Positions 18,229-27,365 of a stretch of DNA of 64,000 bases are shown one piece after another. The notes below the pieces were generated by a model. The model had not been told where the DNA came from, made no database searches, and saw nothing but the letters and a program-made list of their open reading frames with translations. The DNA is from an uncultured Bacillota bacterium (GTDB taxonomy: Bacteria; Bacillota_I; Bacilli_A; RF39; UBA660): NCBI GenBank assembly GCA_958428295.1, contig CAUAFL010000005.1, forward strand, positions 26,607 through 90,606, given 5' to 3'. The position numbers and the translations under genes were made by a program. The stretch's first letter is position 1. Each line of letters begins with the position of its first letter.

Positions 18229-19017
18229 TTATTTGTGATGAAAAAAGAAATTTTTAAACAAATATTTTAGTAAAATTTTCTGCCTAAAAGAAATTTTTTG
18301 CAGTTCTTTTTGTTTTGACCAGCTTTCTATTTTTTGGGTTTCGATATGAAAGTATTTAACAATATGATGGGTATCTATCTGGCAAAAAAGATGTAAGTAG
18401 ACAACGAGTCGTTTTACCCATTTAGGATAATGGGTTTCTGTATTATGATTAGTTTTTGTAGAATTAGGTGTGGATAATAACATTGTTTTCAATTGACATA
18501 AAGTATCTTGGAAAAGAAAAGCATAGAGTTGGTGATTTTTTTCAAAGGACAAGGAGAAATATTGCGTCGGAAATTCCTGCATATTTATTATTAATTCCTT
18601 TTTAATGCGTAATTGCGTATTATTATCTAATAATTCTATTTTTAAAGGTTCGTTCTTCAAGTTAGCTAAAAGAGCTAGTAATTTTTTTTGAAAACCTGTT
18701 CCTTTATGAAAACAGCCAATAATTCCTTCCTGATTAGTTAATAAACTGATTAATTGTTCATTAAAGCTGACTAAGGCAATTTTCCCTAGCGGGTCTTTAT
18801 TATGAATCATCGTAATTATTTTTAAAATTTTTGTTTCACATTTTTCTAAATCCATAATATATAGATCATTACAAATAAAATATGATGCTTGAAAGCAATT
18901 ATTTATGAATTGTTCCAGTGATAACAAAGTTACCATTATGGCAGGTGAAAACTTTTGCAAAATTGTTTGGGTTTTCTTTCTGAAACAAATATCTTCACTA
19001 ATTATCACAACTTTCAT
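18229..19017 (-). CDS. Atypical response-regulator-like protein paired with AgrC-like kinase
   Basis: The 262-residue product begins like a receiver domain (MKVVIISEDICFRKKTQ) with an acidic pair at ED near residue 8-9 and a candidate phosphoacceptor Asp in YIMDLEKCE near residue 56, but the rest of the receiver is weakly conserved. The C-terminal half has no clear LytTR or winged-helix signature; WSKQKELQ and the Lys-rich end could belong to a DNA-binding helix bundle. It lies directly before the AgrC-like kinase and after queA. Assignment rests on context plus the N-terminal resemblance. It could also be a degenerate regulator. Confidence 0.55.
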   Translation of the reverse strand: MKVVIISEDICFRKKTQTILQKFSPAIMVTLLSLEQFINNCFQASYFICNDLYIMDLEKCETKILKIITMIHNKDPLGKIALVSFNEQLISLLTNQEGIIGCFHKGTGFQKKLLALLANLKNEPLKIELLDNNTQLRIKKELIINMQEFPTQYFSLSFEKNHQLYAFLFQDTLCQLKTMLLSTPNSTKTNHNTETHYPKWVKRLVVYLHLFCQIDTHHIVKYFHIETQKIESWSKQKELQKISFRQKILLKYLFKNFFFHHK

Positions 19018-19076
19018 TCCCCGACTCCTTTTCTTACATTGCTACGACTTTATAAATGAAGGACAAACGATCTTCT

Positions 19077-20102
19077 TTATTTAATAAACATGGCATCTCC
19101 AAAGGAAAAGAAACGATATTTTTCAGTGACAGCGATTTGATAGGCACGTAAAATATTCTCTTTACCAGCAATAGCGGACACTAACATGATTAGGGTTGAT
19201 TTTGGTAAGTGAAAATTAGTAATTAAACCATCAATACTTTTTACTTCTTTTCCTGGATAAATGAAGATATCCGTCGAACCACTACTTTCTTTAAACATAC
19301 CATATTGTTGATAAATAGTTTCTAATGTTCTAGTAGAGGTTGTTCCAACAGCAATAATTTTTTTCTGTTTTTTTCTTGTTTCATTTAATAAATCTGCTGT
19401 TTGTTGATCCATTTGATAATATTCACTGTGCATCTTATGATCTTCGATTTTTTCTTCTGCAACAGGACGAAAAGTACCTATGCCAACATGAAGGGTAATA
19501 AAAACCACATGGATGCCCTTTTGTTTTATTTTTTCTAATAAGTCCTCTGTAAAATGTAAGCCTGCTGTGGGGGCTGCTGCGCTTCCTAATTCTTTCGCAT
19601 AAACAGTCTGATAACGATCTTTATCTTGTAATTTTTCATGGATATAAGGAGGTAATGGCATCGTTCCTAAAGCGTCTAAAATTTCATAAAAAATCCCTTG
19701 ATAAAGAAAATCAAAAAGACGAATTCCTTCTTGTCCAACGCTTACACATTGGGCTTTTAGGCGCCCATCACCAAAACTGATAATCTCTCCAGGGTGAATA
19801 CGACGAGCTGGTTTTACTAAACATTCCCAACGGTCTTGGTAAATATTTTTTAATAATAGGACCTCTATTACCGCTTGTGTTGTTTCTTTGATGCCAATTA
19901 GACGAGCCGGTAAAACTTTGGTGTCATTTAACACCAAGGTGTCTTCTTTTTCTAATTCATCAATGATTTGATAGAAGTGTTTATGGGTAACTTCACCTGT
20001 TTTTTTATCTAAAATCAAAAGACGAGAAGCATCTCGTTGTAATAAAGGGGTCTGAGCAATTAATTCTGGTGGTAAATGATAATCAAATTCTACTAATTCC
20101 AT
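19077..20102 (-). CDS. queA: S-adenosylmethionine:tRNA ribosyltransferase-isomerase
   Basis: QueA transfers and rearranges the ribosyl part of SAM onto preQ1 at position 34 of tRNA, making epoxyqueuosine. The 341-residue product has the family start FDYHLPPELIAQTPLLQRDA, the central AAPTAGLHFTEDLL, and VGTTSTRTLE and TNFHLPKSTL toward the end. Typical length. It is the last of the yebC-ruvA-ruvB-queA run, an arrangement common in Bacillota (ruvA-ruvB-queA). No other queuosine gene is seen in the window. Confidence 0.96.
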   Translation of the reverse strand: MELVEFDYHLPPELIAQTPLLQRDASRLLILDKKTGEVTHKHFYQIIDELEKEDTLVLNDTKVLPARLIGIKETTQAVIEVLLLKNIYQDRWECLVKPARRIHPGEIISFGDGRLKAQCVSVGQEGIRLFDFLYQGIFYEILDALGTMPLPPYIHEKLQDKDRYQTVYAKELGSAAAPTAGLHFTEDLLEKIKQKGIHVVFITLHVGIGTFRPVAEEKIEDHKMHSEYYQMDQQTADLLNETRKKQKKIIAVGTTSTRTLETIYQQYGMFKESSGSTDIFIYPGKEVKSIDGLITNFHLPKSTLIMLVSAIAGKENILRAYQIAVTEKYRFFSFGDAMFIK

Positions 20103-20167
20103 AAGAAACTTCTCCTTTTGTTTTTAAGTAAGTTTGCACTATATTTTGATTAAAATAATGATAAGGA

Positions 20168-21184
20168 TCATTCATTGGGGAATAAGCCCCCCTGATAACA
20201 AATCTTTAAATGATGATAGGCTTTGGCCGTCACCATACGACCGCGGCTCGTTCTTTTTAAATAGCCCTCTTGAAGAAGATATGGTTCAATCACATCTTCA
20301 ATGGTCGATACCTCTTCCCCAATCGAGGACGCTAAAGCATCAATCCCTACGGGACCACCATTAAAACGTTCGATAATAGCAGTTAGTAATTGATAATCCG
20401 TTTCATCTAAGCCATCTTGATCAACTTTCAAACGGGTTAAGGCCTTTTCTGTTACTTCTAGATCAATCGTCTCCTTATCATCTACTAGTGCAAAGTCACG
20501 AACTCTTTTAAATAAGCGATTGGCAACACGTGGGGTTCCTCGACTTCTTTTGGCTAAACAAAGAGCTGCCTCATTAGTAATGGGCATTGCTAAAACGCGG
20601 CTCGTTCTTTCTATTATTTTGGTTAATTCTTTTTCACTATAAAACTTTAATTTGGAAATAATTCCGAAGCGATCACGTAGGGGACTAGATAAATCACCTG
20701 CTCTTGTAGTCGCTCCTACCAAAGTAAAAGGAGGTAGATCAATCTTAATATTACGGCTACTACCTTCGCCACCGATAATAATATCTAACGTAAAATCTTC
20801 CATGGCAGGATAAAGAATTTCTTCAATATAGCGAGGCATACGATGAATTTCATCGATAAAGAGAACATCTCCTGGTTCCAGGGCTGAGAGTATCGCTGCT
20901 AAGTCACCTGATTTTTCAATACTTGGACCACTGGCAGTTTTAATATTAACTCCTAACTCCCGAGCAACAATATAGGCTAGTGTTGTTTTCCCTAACCCTG
21001 GTGGGCCATAGAGTAAGACATGATCTAATGGTTCATTACGAATCTTGGCAGCTTGAATAAAAATACGAATATTTTCTTTTACTTCTTGTTGTCCAATATA
21101 TTCCTCTAAGGTTTCAGGGCGAATACTATTATCAATTATTCCATCATTTTCTAAAGTTTCGCCACTAATCACGCGTTCCTCCAT
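20168..21184 (-). CDS. ruvB: Holliday junction branch migration helicase RuvB
   Basis: AAA+ hexameric motor that drives branch migration with RuvA. The 338-residue product has Walker A GPPGLGKTTLA (about 60-70), Walker B DEIHRM, sensor motif GATTRAGDLSSPLRDRFG, and the C-terminal winged helix (EPYLLQEGYLKRTSRGR). Start 21184 has a strong Shine-Dalgarno GGAGGA and lies 9 nt after ruvA. Confidence 0.98.
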   Translation of the reverse strand: MEERVISGETLENDGIIDNSIRPETLEEYIGQQEVKENIRIFIQAAKIRNEPLDHVLLYGPPGLGKTTLAYIVARELGVNIKTASGPSIEKSGDLAAILSALEPGDVLFIDEIHRMPRYIEEILYPAMEDFTLDIIIGGEGSSRNIKIDLPPFTLVGATTRAGDLSSPLRDRFGIISKLKFYSEKELTKIIERTSRVLAMPITNEAALCLAKRSRGTPRVANRLFKRVRDFALVDDKETIDLEVTEKALTRLKVDQDGLDETDYQLLTAIIERFNGGPVGIDALASSIGEEVSTIEDVIEPYLLQEGYLKRTSRGRMVTAKAYHHLKICYQGGLFPNE

Positions 21185-21193
21185 ATTTTCCTC

Positions 21194-21754
21194 CTACTTC
21201 AAAAATAATTTTAAGGCCATTTTCACTTGTTCTTCGATGTTTAAGGTGGTATCTACTTTAGGTAGAACCGATTTTATTTCTTTTTCTTTATAACCTAGCC
21301 CTAATAACACTTCTTTTAATTCTTCACCGCCAGGGGTCTGTTCTAGGTTATTACCTTCAAACCCCTGTAATTTGCCTTTCAAATCTAAAATAATTTGCTT
21401 GGCTAGTTTTTCACCAATCTTAGGAAATTTTTTTAAGTATAACAGATTTTCTCGTTCAACAGCATCACTAATACCTCTAATAGAGCCAGTTGCTAATATA
21501 GGTAATGCCATTTTGGGTCCTAATCCTTTCACACTGATTAATTTTAGAAACAAACTTTTTTCTTCCTTGGATTTAAAGCCAAAAAAACTTTGCTCATCTT
21601 CTTTTATTTGATGATAAATATAAATTTTATACTCTTTTTGTTCTTCAAAAGCAAAAGGATTGGGGGTGTAAATAAGATATCCTATATTGTGATTTTCAAC
21701 GACAATAGCATTTCCTACCACATCCATGACTGTCCCAATTATATAATCATACAT
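21194..21754 (-). CDS. ruvA: Holliday junction DNA-binding protein RuvA
   Basis: RuvA binds the Holliday junction and loads RuvB. The 186-residue product has the N-terminal OB-fold (MYDYIIGTVMDVVGNAIVVE), helix-hairpin-helix motifs (SVKGLGPKMALPIL and FPKIGEKLAKQI) and a flexible linker before the C-terminal RuvB-binding domain. Slightly shorter than Bacillus RuvA. Lies between yebC and ruvB. Confidence 0.97.
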   Translation of the reverse strand: MYDYIIGTVMDVVGNAIVVENHNIGYLIYTPNPFAFEEQKEYKIYIYHQIKEDEQSFFGFKSKEEKSLFLKLISVKGLGPKMALPILATGSIRGISDAVERENLLYLKKFPKIGEKLAKQIILDLKGKLQGFEGNNLEQTPGGEELKEVLLGLGYKEKEIKSVLPKVDTTLNIEEQVKMALKLFLK

Positions 21755-21785
21755 GTTATTTTTCCTCTCTTTAAAGAAAAAGACT

Positions 21786-22511
21786 TTATTCGTCTTCCTT
21801 CAGATTATGATAGACTTCTTGCACATCATCAATATCTTCAAGTTCTTCTATTAAGCGATAGACCTTTTCTTTTGTATCCTGTAAAACAGTGATTTCATTA
21901 GTCGCAACATAGGTTACTTCACATGTTAGAAATTCTTGCACTCCAATGACATTTAACGCCTCCTTGACTGCAATAAATTTATCTTTTGGGGTAGTAATAA
22001 AATAGGTGTGGGAAAGTGTTTCTATATCTAAAGCACCTGCTTCCAAACAAGCCATCATCACTTCTTCTTCAGGATAGTCACTGGGAATTTCAATTAAGCC
22101 CCTTCGTTCAAAAAGATAGCTAACTGAACCATCGGTTCCTAAATTGCCCCCTCGTTTAGTGAAGGTACTACGTACTAAAGAAGCTGTTCGATTACGATTG
22201 TCAGTTAAGCAATCCACCATGATAGCAATCCCACCAGGACCATACCCTTCATAACGAATGTTTTCAAAGTTATCACTTTCACTAGCGCCTTTGGCTTTAT
22301 CAATCGCTTTTTGAATATTATCTTTCGGCATGTTAGCGGCTTTGGCCTTTTCTACAACCATTCTAAGGCTAGCATTACTATCAATATCTGGGGTCCCCGT
22401 TTTAGCCGCTACAAAAATTTCTTTGGCTAGTTTTTGAAAGACTTTTCCACGAGCAGCATCAAGCCCTTCTTTTTTACGGTGAATGGTTGCCCATTTTGAA
22501 TGTCCACTCAT
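21786..22511 (-). CDS. yebC: YebC/PmpR-family (TACO1-like) protein
   Basis: The 241-residue product starts MSGHSKWATIHRKKEGLDAA, the family hallmark, with the usual three-domain layout and motif GGNLGTDGSVSYLF. Members have been reported as transcription regulators and, more recently, as ribosome-associated factors that relieve stalling at proline runs; which applies here cannot be read from sequence. First gene of the yebC-ruvA-ruvB-queA run. Confidence 0.94.
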   Translation of the reverse strand: MSGHSKWATIHRKKEGLDAARGKVFQKLAKEIFVAAKTGTPDIDSNASLRMVVEKAKAANMPKDNIQKAIDKAKGASESDNFENIRYEGYGPGGIAIMVDCLTDNRNRTASLVRSTFTKRGGNLGTDGSVSYLFERRGLIEIPSDYPEEEVMMACLEAGALDIETLSHTYFITTPKDKFIAVKEALNVIGVQEFLTCEVTYVATNEITVLQDTKEKVYRLIEELEDIDDVQEVYHNLKEDE

Positions 22512-22585
22512 ATTCTCTCCTCCTCTTTCCTGTTGCTATAATAACACACTTTTACTATTTATTCTAGTAATTCTCCCTATTTTAA

Positions 22586-22594
22586 TGCTATGAT
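22586..22594 (+). promoter_or_regulatory. Extended -10 promoter of the gene at 22614
   Basis: Reads TGCTATGAT. It contains the first in-frame ATG (22590), which therefore cannot be the start codon. Confidence 0.5.
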
Positions 22595-22613
22595 AGAAGC
22601 AGGTGAAATGACT

Positions 22614-22946
22614 ATGATTGTAAAATTGGGAAAGAAACAAATAAAAACAGATGTGGTAACAAAGCTAAGAGCTCGAATAAAAAGTTTCCGCTTTCAACTA
22701 CAACCGATTACAACCGGTTTATGTTTTCCTAAAAAAAAGAGCATTAATACCTATTTCTTTTGCCAAAATGTTGATATTGTCATTACTGATAAAGATCAAA
22801 CAATTCTTTACTTATATCCAAATATTCGTAGTGAAAAACGAATTTTTTGGAAAAGAAAAGCCTATTATTTCTATATTTTTCCAGCCTTTAGTACCCAAGT
22901 TTTGCAAGTTGGCAAGAAACTTCCTATCATTACCTCTAAAAAGTAA
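22614..22946 (+). CDS. Small DUF192-like protein
   Basis: A 110-residue product with a pattern like the DUF192 family: a small beta-rich domain with GLCFP early, CQNVDIVITDKDQTILYLYP in the middle and LQVGKKLPI at the end. The family is widespread and of uncertain function. The start at 22614 has AGGTG 8 nt upstream; the ATGs at 22590 and 22608 are too close to promoter or ribosome site. It is divergent from yebC and convergent with the DUF3788 gene. Family match is moderate. Confidence 0.6.
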   Translation: MIVKLGKKQIKTDVVTKLRARIKSFRFQLQPITTGLCFPKKKSINTYFFCQNVDIVITDKDQTILYLYPNIRSEKRIFWKRKAYYFYIFPAFSTQVLQVGKKLPIITSKK

Positions 22947-22968
22947 TGTTTTTTTGTCTTTGTGGAGA

Positions 22969-23382
22969 TTATACACTACATTTCACAGCTAGTAGTTTTT
23001 GAAGATCATAAATGTGTTTTTTGTCCGTAATCCGATAATGAATCCAGCCACCGTCACTGCAGGGATACCTAGTGGCAATAGAGTCTTGGGCATTTTTTCC
23101 CACTTGATCGTAAACAGAGGCAAACTGTTTGTCTGATAATCTCATCATCACTGTGAAGGCATTGTTCTCGGCAAAAATATTGCATATGAGCTTTTTCTTT
23201 TTTCGGTGCGCAACGCACCAGCCATATTGATTCCCATAGGGAAATACGATTACTTGAACAGTACCATATGTTTTAGATAGCCACCCATTTATAAGGGTAA
23301 ACAACTCGGCAGTTTTTCCACAATAGGCTGTCATATCCGCTATGGACGGTTCCTCTTGCTTATTTAACATTCTCTCGTACAT
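22969..23382 (-). CDS. DUF3788-family protein
   Basis: The 137-residue product (MYERMLNKQEEPSIADMTAY) fits the DUF3788 family: central WCVAHRKKKKLICNIF and C-terminal GWIHYRITDKKHIYDL. Function is not known. Start 23382 is chosen over 23406 because AAGGAGA lies 5 nt before it. The gene is visibly richer in G and C than its neighbours (for example 23050-23240), suggesting recent arrival by transfer. Confidence 0.7.
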   Translation of the reverse strand: MYERMLNKQEEPSIADMTAYCGKTAELFTLINGWLSKTYGTVQVIVFPYGNQYGWCVAHRKKKKLICNIFAENNAFTVMMRLSDKQFASVYDQVGKNAQDSIATRYPCSDGGWIHYRITDKKHIYDLQKLLAVKCSV

Positions 23383-23475
23383 ACAACTCTCCTTATCTAT
23401 ATTCATATTTACGCCTTATTGGAAGTTCAAATCGGTTCATTACTCTGTGGTTTTCTTAAACATTATTGTTTATGT

Positions 23476-24381
23476 TTAATGTCTTCTATTTTCACTAACT
23501 AATTCCATTTCTGTTGTTAATTGTCGAATACGTTCTACAATTCGTTTGGCTTTAATTTTTTCTATCCCATTACTAGTAGTGCTTAAGCTTTTTTCTAATT
23601 CTGTCAATGTTAGATTAGAAGTAAAAAATGTTGGTAAATGTTCCTCCATTCGAAATTGGAGAATTGGTCCTAAAACTTCGTCACGACTCCAAGCTGTCGT
23701 ATTTTCAGCACCCACATCATCTAGTAGTAAAAGTGGCGCCCGTTTAATAAATTCGAAGCGTTCTTCATAACCGGTATTAAAGGATGCTTTTAAACTTCTT
23801 AATAATTCAGGATAATAAACTAAGGCACTAGAAACTCCCTTTTTGGCTAATTCATTAAATAAGGCCGCAATCAAATACGTCTTTCCACTTCCAAAAGAGC
23901 CATATAAATAAAGGCCTGGCTTCTTTTCTTCTTGCAAATAACTTGTCATAAATTCTTGAAAAAATTTAATAATTGGCACGCGATTTTTATCGTCTTTATA
24001 GATATTTTTAAAAGAGGCCATCTTGACTTCTCTAGGCAAATCAAAACAGGTGATTTTTTTCTGATAGGCCAATGTCTGCTCCTCCTGCTCTAAATAACGA
24101 CAGGGAACATATGAAAAATCTAGTGAGTTATCTTTTGTTAGCACAGAAAAAACATGGCCTTTAACAGAATTTTTACACTCAAATAAACCGGCACAGGTAG
24201 TACAATGCTGATGTTCTAAAACAGCATCTTCTAAGCGAGTGGTGTACTGCATTAATACATCTTCTTGCGCATTTAATGAATTTACATAAGTTTGAAAGTC
24301 TTTATCATGACAAGCGTTCATATAGGATTGTTTTAGTTTTAACGTATCTCCTTTGGTTATTACACTATTTATTTTTTTCAT
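23476..24381 (-). CDS. dnaI: Primosomal protein DnaI, helicase loader
   Basis: DnaI loads the replicative helicase onto DNA together with DnaB and DnaD in Bacillota. The 301-residue product has an N-terminal helicase-binding domain with a Cys/His cluster (HCTTCAGLFEC) and a C-terminal AAA+ ATPase with Walker A GSFGSGKTYL and Walker B LLLLDDVGAE. Length is typical. Unlike in Bacillus, it is separated from dnaB (8 kb away) and follows comEC on the same strand. Confidence 0.93.
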   Translation of the reverse strand: MKKINSVITKGDTLKLKQSYMNACHDKDFQTYVNSLNAQEDVLMQYTTRLEDAVLEHQHCTTCAGLFECKNSVKGHVFSVLTKDNSLDFSYVPCRYLEQEEQTLAYQKKITCFDLPREVKMASFKNIYKDDKNRVPIIKFFQEFMTSYLQEEKKPGLYLYGSFGSGKTYLIAALFNELAKKGVSSALVYYPELLRSLKASFNTGYEERFEFIKRAPLLLLDDVGAENTTAWSRDEVLGPILQFRMEEHLPTFFTSNLTLTELEKSLSTTSNGIEKIKAKRIVERIRQLTTEMELVSENRRH

Positions 24382-24442
24382 ACATCTTCTTCCTTCATTC
24401 TTTTATTTTAAGATATTTTCCTGAAAAAAACAATTCTTTTCC

Positions 24443-26536
24443 TTAGCTACTTTTTATTTTTTGAGTTTGAAAATCAATCATCACCATACCAAGTTGATTA
24501 CTTTGGTAGATTTTACTACCATATTTTTTTAAACGCTTCACAACCTCTTGATGTGGGTGCCCAAACTTATTATCTATTCCTGATGAAATAAGGGTTATAT
24601 CTGGTTTTATTCGCTTTAGAAGTGCTTCACTAGTACTAGTTCTAGAACCATGGTGACCGGCTTTCAGAATATGAATATGAGGTAAATGATACGTACGTAA
24701 GATTTGTTGTTCGACTTTTATCGTCGCGTCGCCTGTCAACAGCAAATGATATTTATTAATTGTCGCTAAAAGAACTAGGCTACTAGCGTTTTCCTCTTCA
24801 TAAGGTTGATTAAGATTTTGAAAGGTAAAGTTGCCTAATTTGAGAATCTTGTCTTGGTGCCACTTATTAAGTGGTGTTTGATAATCTTTAGCTTTTATCG
24901 CTATTTTTTGTTCCAAGGAATTGAGAGCATTAGCATTAATATAAATATTATTTATAGGCACCTCTTCTAATAGTGTCAAGGCCTCTTTGGCATGATCATC
25001 ATCCCCATGACTGAGCACCAAGCTATCTATCTGTGTCAGGCCTAATTGATAAAGAAACTGGACAATATAACGTCCGGCACCTACTTTTATTTTCTGCCTC
25101 TGCCACTGTTTTTGAGAATACTCCACCTTACCGCCCGTATCCAATAATAAAGCTTGCCGTTTTGAGATAAATAAGAAGCAGTCTCCCTGCCCCACATCTA
25201 GCATATAAAGACGGTCCGATTGAGAAAGAGTATTATATACAAAATGTAGACAGAAACAAAGCAGAAAAATTATTAAAGATAATTTAGATTTATTAGTCAT
25301 TAAATAGCCTAGTAATGGCAAATAGTAAATATAATAAAAAATCAGTGCTATCCTTGGTAAAACAATGAGTCCTAATCGTATTGTTTCTAAAAAATATACA
25401 CTAGATTCTAAAAAATCGGTCAAAAGGATTACTACATCTTTTAAAAAAGGAAAAAAGAAAGTTAATAGACATATAGGAAATAATAAATAATTGATAAAGG
25501 GAACATAAAATAGATTATAGATAATACTCAAGGGATTAAGATAGGAAAAGTGATATAAAGAAATTGGTGCACTAAGCAAAAAACTGAGTCCTGATGTATA
25601 TAGTAATTCTATCCAAAACTTTCGCTTTCTTTTTTCTTGCCCTGACAAAATCAAACCAATCGAAATAATTGTTGAATATTGAAAACCAATATCATATATG
25701 TAAGAGGGATGTAAGAAAAATAAAACCGAAAGTGCTAATAGTATTAAACAGAAAGGAGAAATGTGAAAATCGAACGTTTTATTAAGTTCAAATATAAAAG
25801 TGAAGATCATGGCTCGATCGATAGCGGCACAAGGGTGAATCATGGCGTAATAACCAAGTAGCAGTAACTGTCCTAGTAGGAATTGGCTTGTCTCTTGTAA
25901 ATGCAACCGTTTGAAAATTTTTTTGAAAGCAATACTTAAAAAGGTGATTTGGGTTCCAGAAAGAGCAAACAAGTGTGAAATGCCTACTTTTTGGAAAGCT
26001 AACTTTGCTTTATCAGAAACTTGTTCTGTATTACCTAGAAAAAAGGTATTTACGTATTTTGATGCAGATCCTAGGGATGCAATATGCTTGTTTATTTGAT
26101 TTTTTAGTTGGTATTTAATAGGAATTGGCGTGGATAATTTTTCAATCTTCGTTATGGTTAAAAGATAATTTATATGTTGGTAGCGTAAATAGTTTGCATA
26201 GGAAAAACTGTAAAAATTACGGTTACTCTTAGGCTTTTTTAGGTTTCCTTCTAATCTTACTTGCTGCCCTAGTGATAATTCTTCTTTTAGCTCTTTTAAT
26301 TCATCTTCATTTTGACAACGATAAGTAGCAATTATCTTTTCTTTATTTATTAGCTCCATCTTCACAACAGCCCCATCAAATGTTATTGTGTTTAGGTAGG
26401 CAGTAAAAGCAGTTTCCTCCTTTCCATAAATGGATTTTTTAGGATGGGTACAAGTATAAAAAACAAAGACGATACTAAGAAAAAAGAGGGCATAAAATAA
26501 CGGTTTATAAAGTAATACTTTCCTTAATTTTAGCAA
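24443..26536 (-). CDS. comEC: Competence DNA-uptake channel ComEC/Rec2
   Basis: ComEC forms the membrane channel through which single-stranded DNA enters during transformation. The 697-residue product has two N-terminal membrane segments around an OB-like domain, the Competence domain with many membrane helices (about 165-430; HLFALSGTQITFL), and a C-terminal metallo-beta-lactamase-type domain (LDVGQGDCFL, LVLSHGDDDHA, LKAGHHGSRTST). All zinc-ligand motifs are present. The start overlaps comEA by 32 nt. No pilus (comG) genes are in the window. Confidence 0.95.
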   Translation of the reverse strand: MLKLRKVLLYKPLFYALFFLSIVFVFYTCTHPKKSIYGKEETAFTAYLNTITFDGAVVKMELINKEKIIATYRCQNEDELKELKEELSLGQQVRLEGNLKKPKSNRNFYSFSYANYLRYQHINYLLTITKIEKLSTPIPIKYQLKNQINKHIASLGSASKYVNTFFLGNTEQVSDKAKLAFQKVGISHLFALSGTQITFLSIAFKKIFKRLHLQETSQFLLGQLLLLGYYAMIHPCAAIDRAMIFTFIFELNKTFDFHISPFCLILLALSVLFFLHPSYIYDIGFQYSTIISIGLILSGQEKRKRKFWIELLYTSGLSFLLSAPISLYHFSYLNPLSIIYNLFYVPFINYLLFPICLLTFFFPFLKDVVILLTDFLESSVYFLETIRLGLIVLPRIALIFYYIYYLPLLGYLMTNKSKLSLIIFLLCFCLHFVYNTLSQSDRLYMLDVGQGDCFLFISKRQALLLDTGGKVEYSQKQWQRQKIKVGAGRYIVQFLYQLGLTQIDSLVLSHGDDDHAKEALTLLEEVPINNIYINANALNSLEQKIAIKAKDYQTPLNKWHQDKILKLGNFTFQNLNQPYEEENASSLVLLATINKYHLLLTGDATIKVEQQILRTYHLPHIHILKAGHHGSRTSTSEALLKRIKPDITLISSGIDNKFGHPHQEVVKRLKKYGSKIYQSNQLGMVMIDFQTQKIKSS

Positions 26537-27200
26537 ATATCTCCTCTCCTATACCACTAACATTTTTTATCTCTTCTATCGTTTTAAAAGCGCCATGTTC
26601 TTCACGATAATTAATAATGGCCTGGGCCTTTGCTTCTCCAATCCCTGGTAAACTCATCAATTCTTCCTGGCTAGCTTTATTTATTGATATTGACTCCATC
26701 GCTGTGACAACGGAACTATTTTCCTGCATGCAAGCATCATTTTTGATACTATCATTGTCATGTGGTTGTTGACATTTTTCTTGTACGTGTTGTTCTAAAT
26801 CTTTGGTGATAGTAAAATTAGCCACTTGATCACGACTGTAAATAATAATGACCATTTCATCTTTTACTTTTTTAGATAAATTTAAAACTGAGGTATCAGC
26901 AGTTTCTGTTAAGTCGCCGGCCAAACGAATTACATCAATAACACGACTTCCCTCTTTTACCGCATAAATTCCAGGTTTTTTTACTTCGCCTTTAATATCT
27001 ATTTGCATATAAATTTCTGTTTCTTTTGGCTTTTCTTCTTTTTCCTTTTGTTTCCCTGTTAGCACCAGTGGTGTTTCTGTTACTTTCGTTTTTTTACGAA
27101 AAGAGGGATAACATAATAGAAAAAAGAGAATTACTGATAGCACAACAAATAGACTGACACTAAGAATGATTTGTTTTCGATGGCGATAAGCAAAGGTCAT
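26505..27200 (-). CDS. comEA: Competence protein ComEA, DNA receptor
   Basis: Membrane-anchored receptor that binds double-stranded DNA for uptake. The 231-residue product has an N-terminal anchor (about 10-30), an SLBB-type domain (about 65-130; IDIKGEVKKPGIYAVKEGSR) and C-terminal helix-hairpin-helix motifs (INKASQEELMSLPGIGEAKA). ATG 27200 is chosen over 27254 because AGGAGG lies 9 nt before it and inside the longer version. Overlaps comEC. Confidence 0.94.
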   Translation of the reverse strand: MTFAYRHRKQIILSVSLFVVLSVILFFLLCYPSFRKKTKVTETPLVLTGKQKEKEEKPKETEIYMQIDIKGEVKKPGIYAVKEGSRVIDVIRLAGDLTETADTSVLNLSKKVKDEMVIIIYSRDQVANFTITKDLEQHVQEKCQQPHDNDSIKNDACMQENSSVVTAMESISINKASQEELMSLPGIGEAKAQAIINYREEHGAFKTIEEIKNVSGIGEEIFAKIKESITL

Positions 27201-27293
27201 AGGCACTTTCCTCCTTTCTGAAGGCATCTTAACAAAGCAATAAGCAAATTGCAAAAGGGCAAAATCTAAAATTCGGATATTTCCCTAATATAA

Positions 27294-27326
27294 AAAAACG
27301 CTTTTCTTAGAAAAAAGAGCGTTTTT
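27294..27326 (-). terminator. Terminator of the ftsW-type gene
   Basis: Stem AAAAACGCT / AGCGTTTTT with T-rich flanks, 40 nt after the stop codon at 27366. Likely works on the minus strand. Confidence 0.75.
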
Positions 27327-27365
27327 GTCTATAAACTACCATTAGAAATGGGAAATTACTACTTT

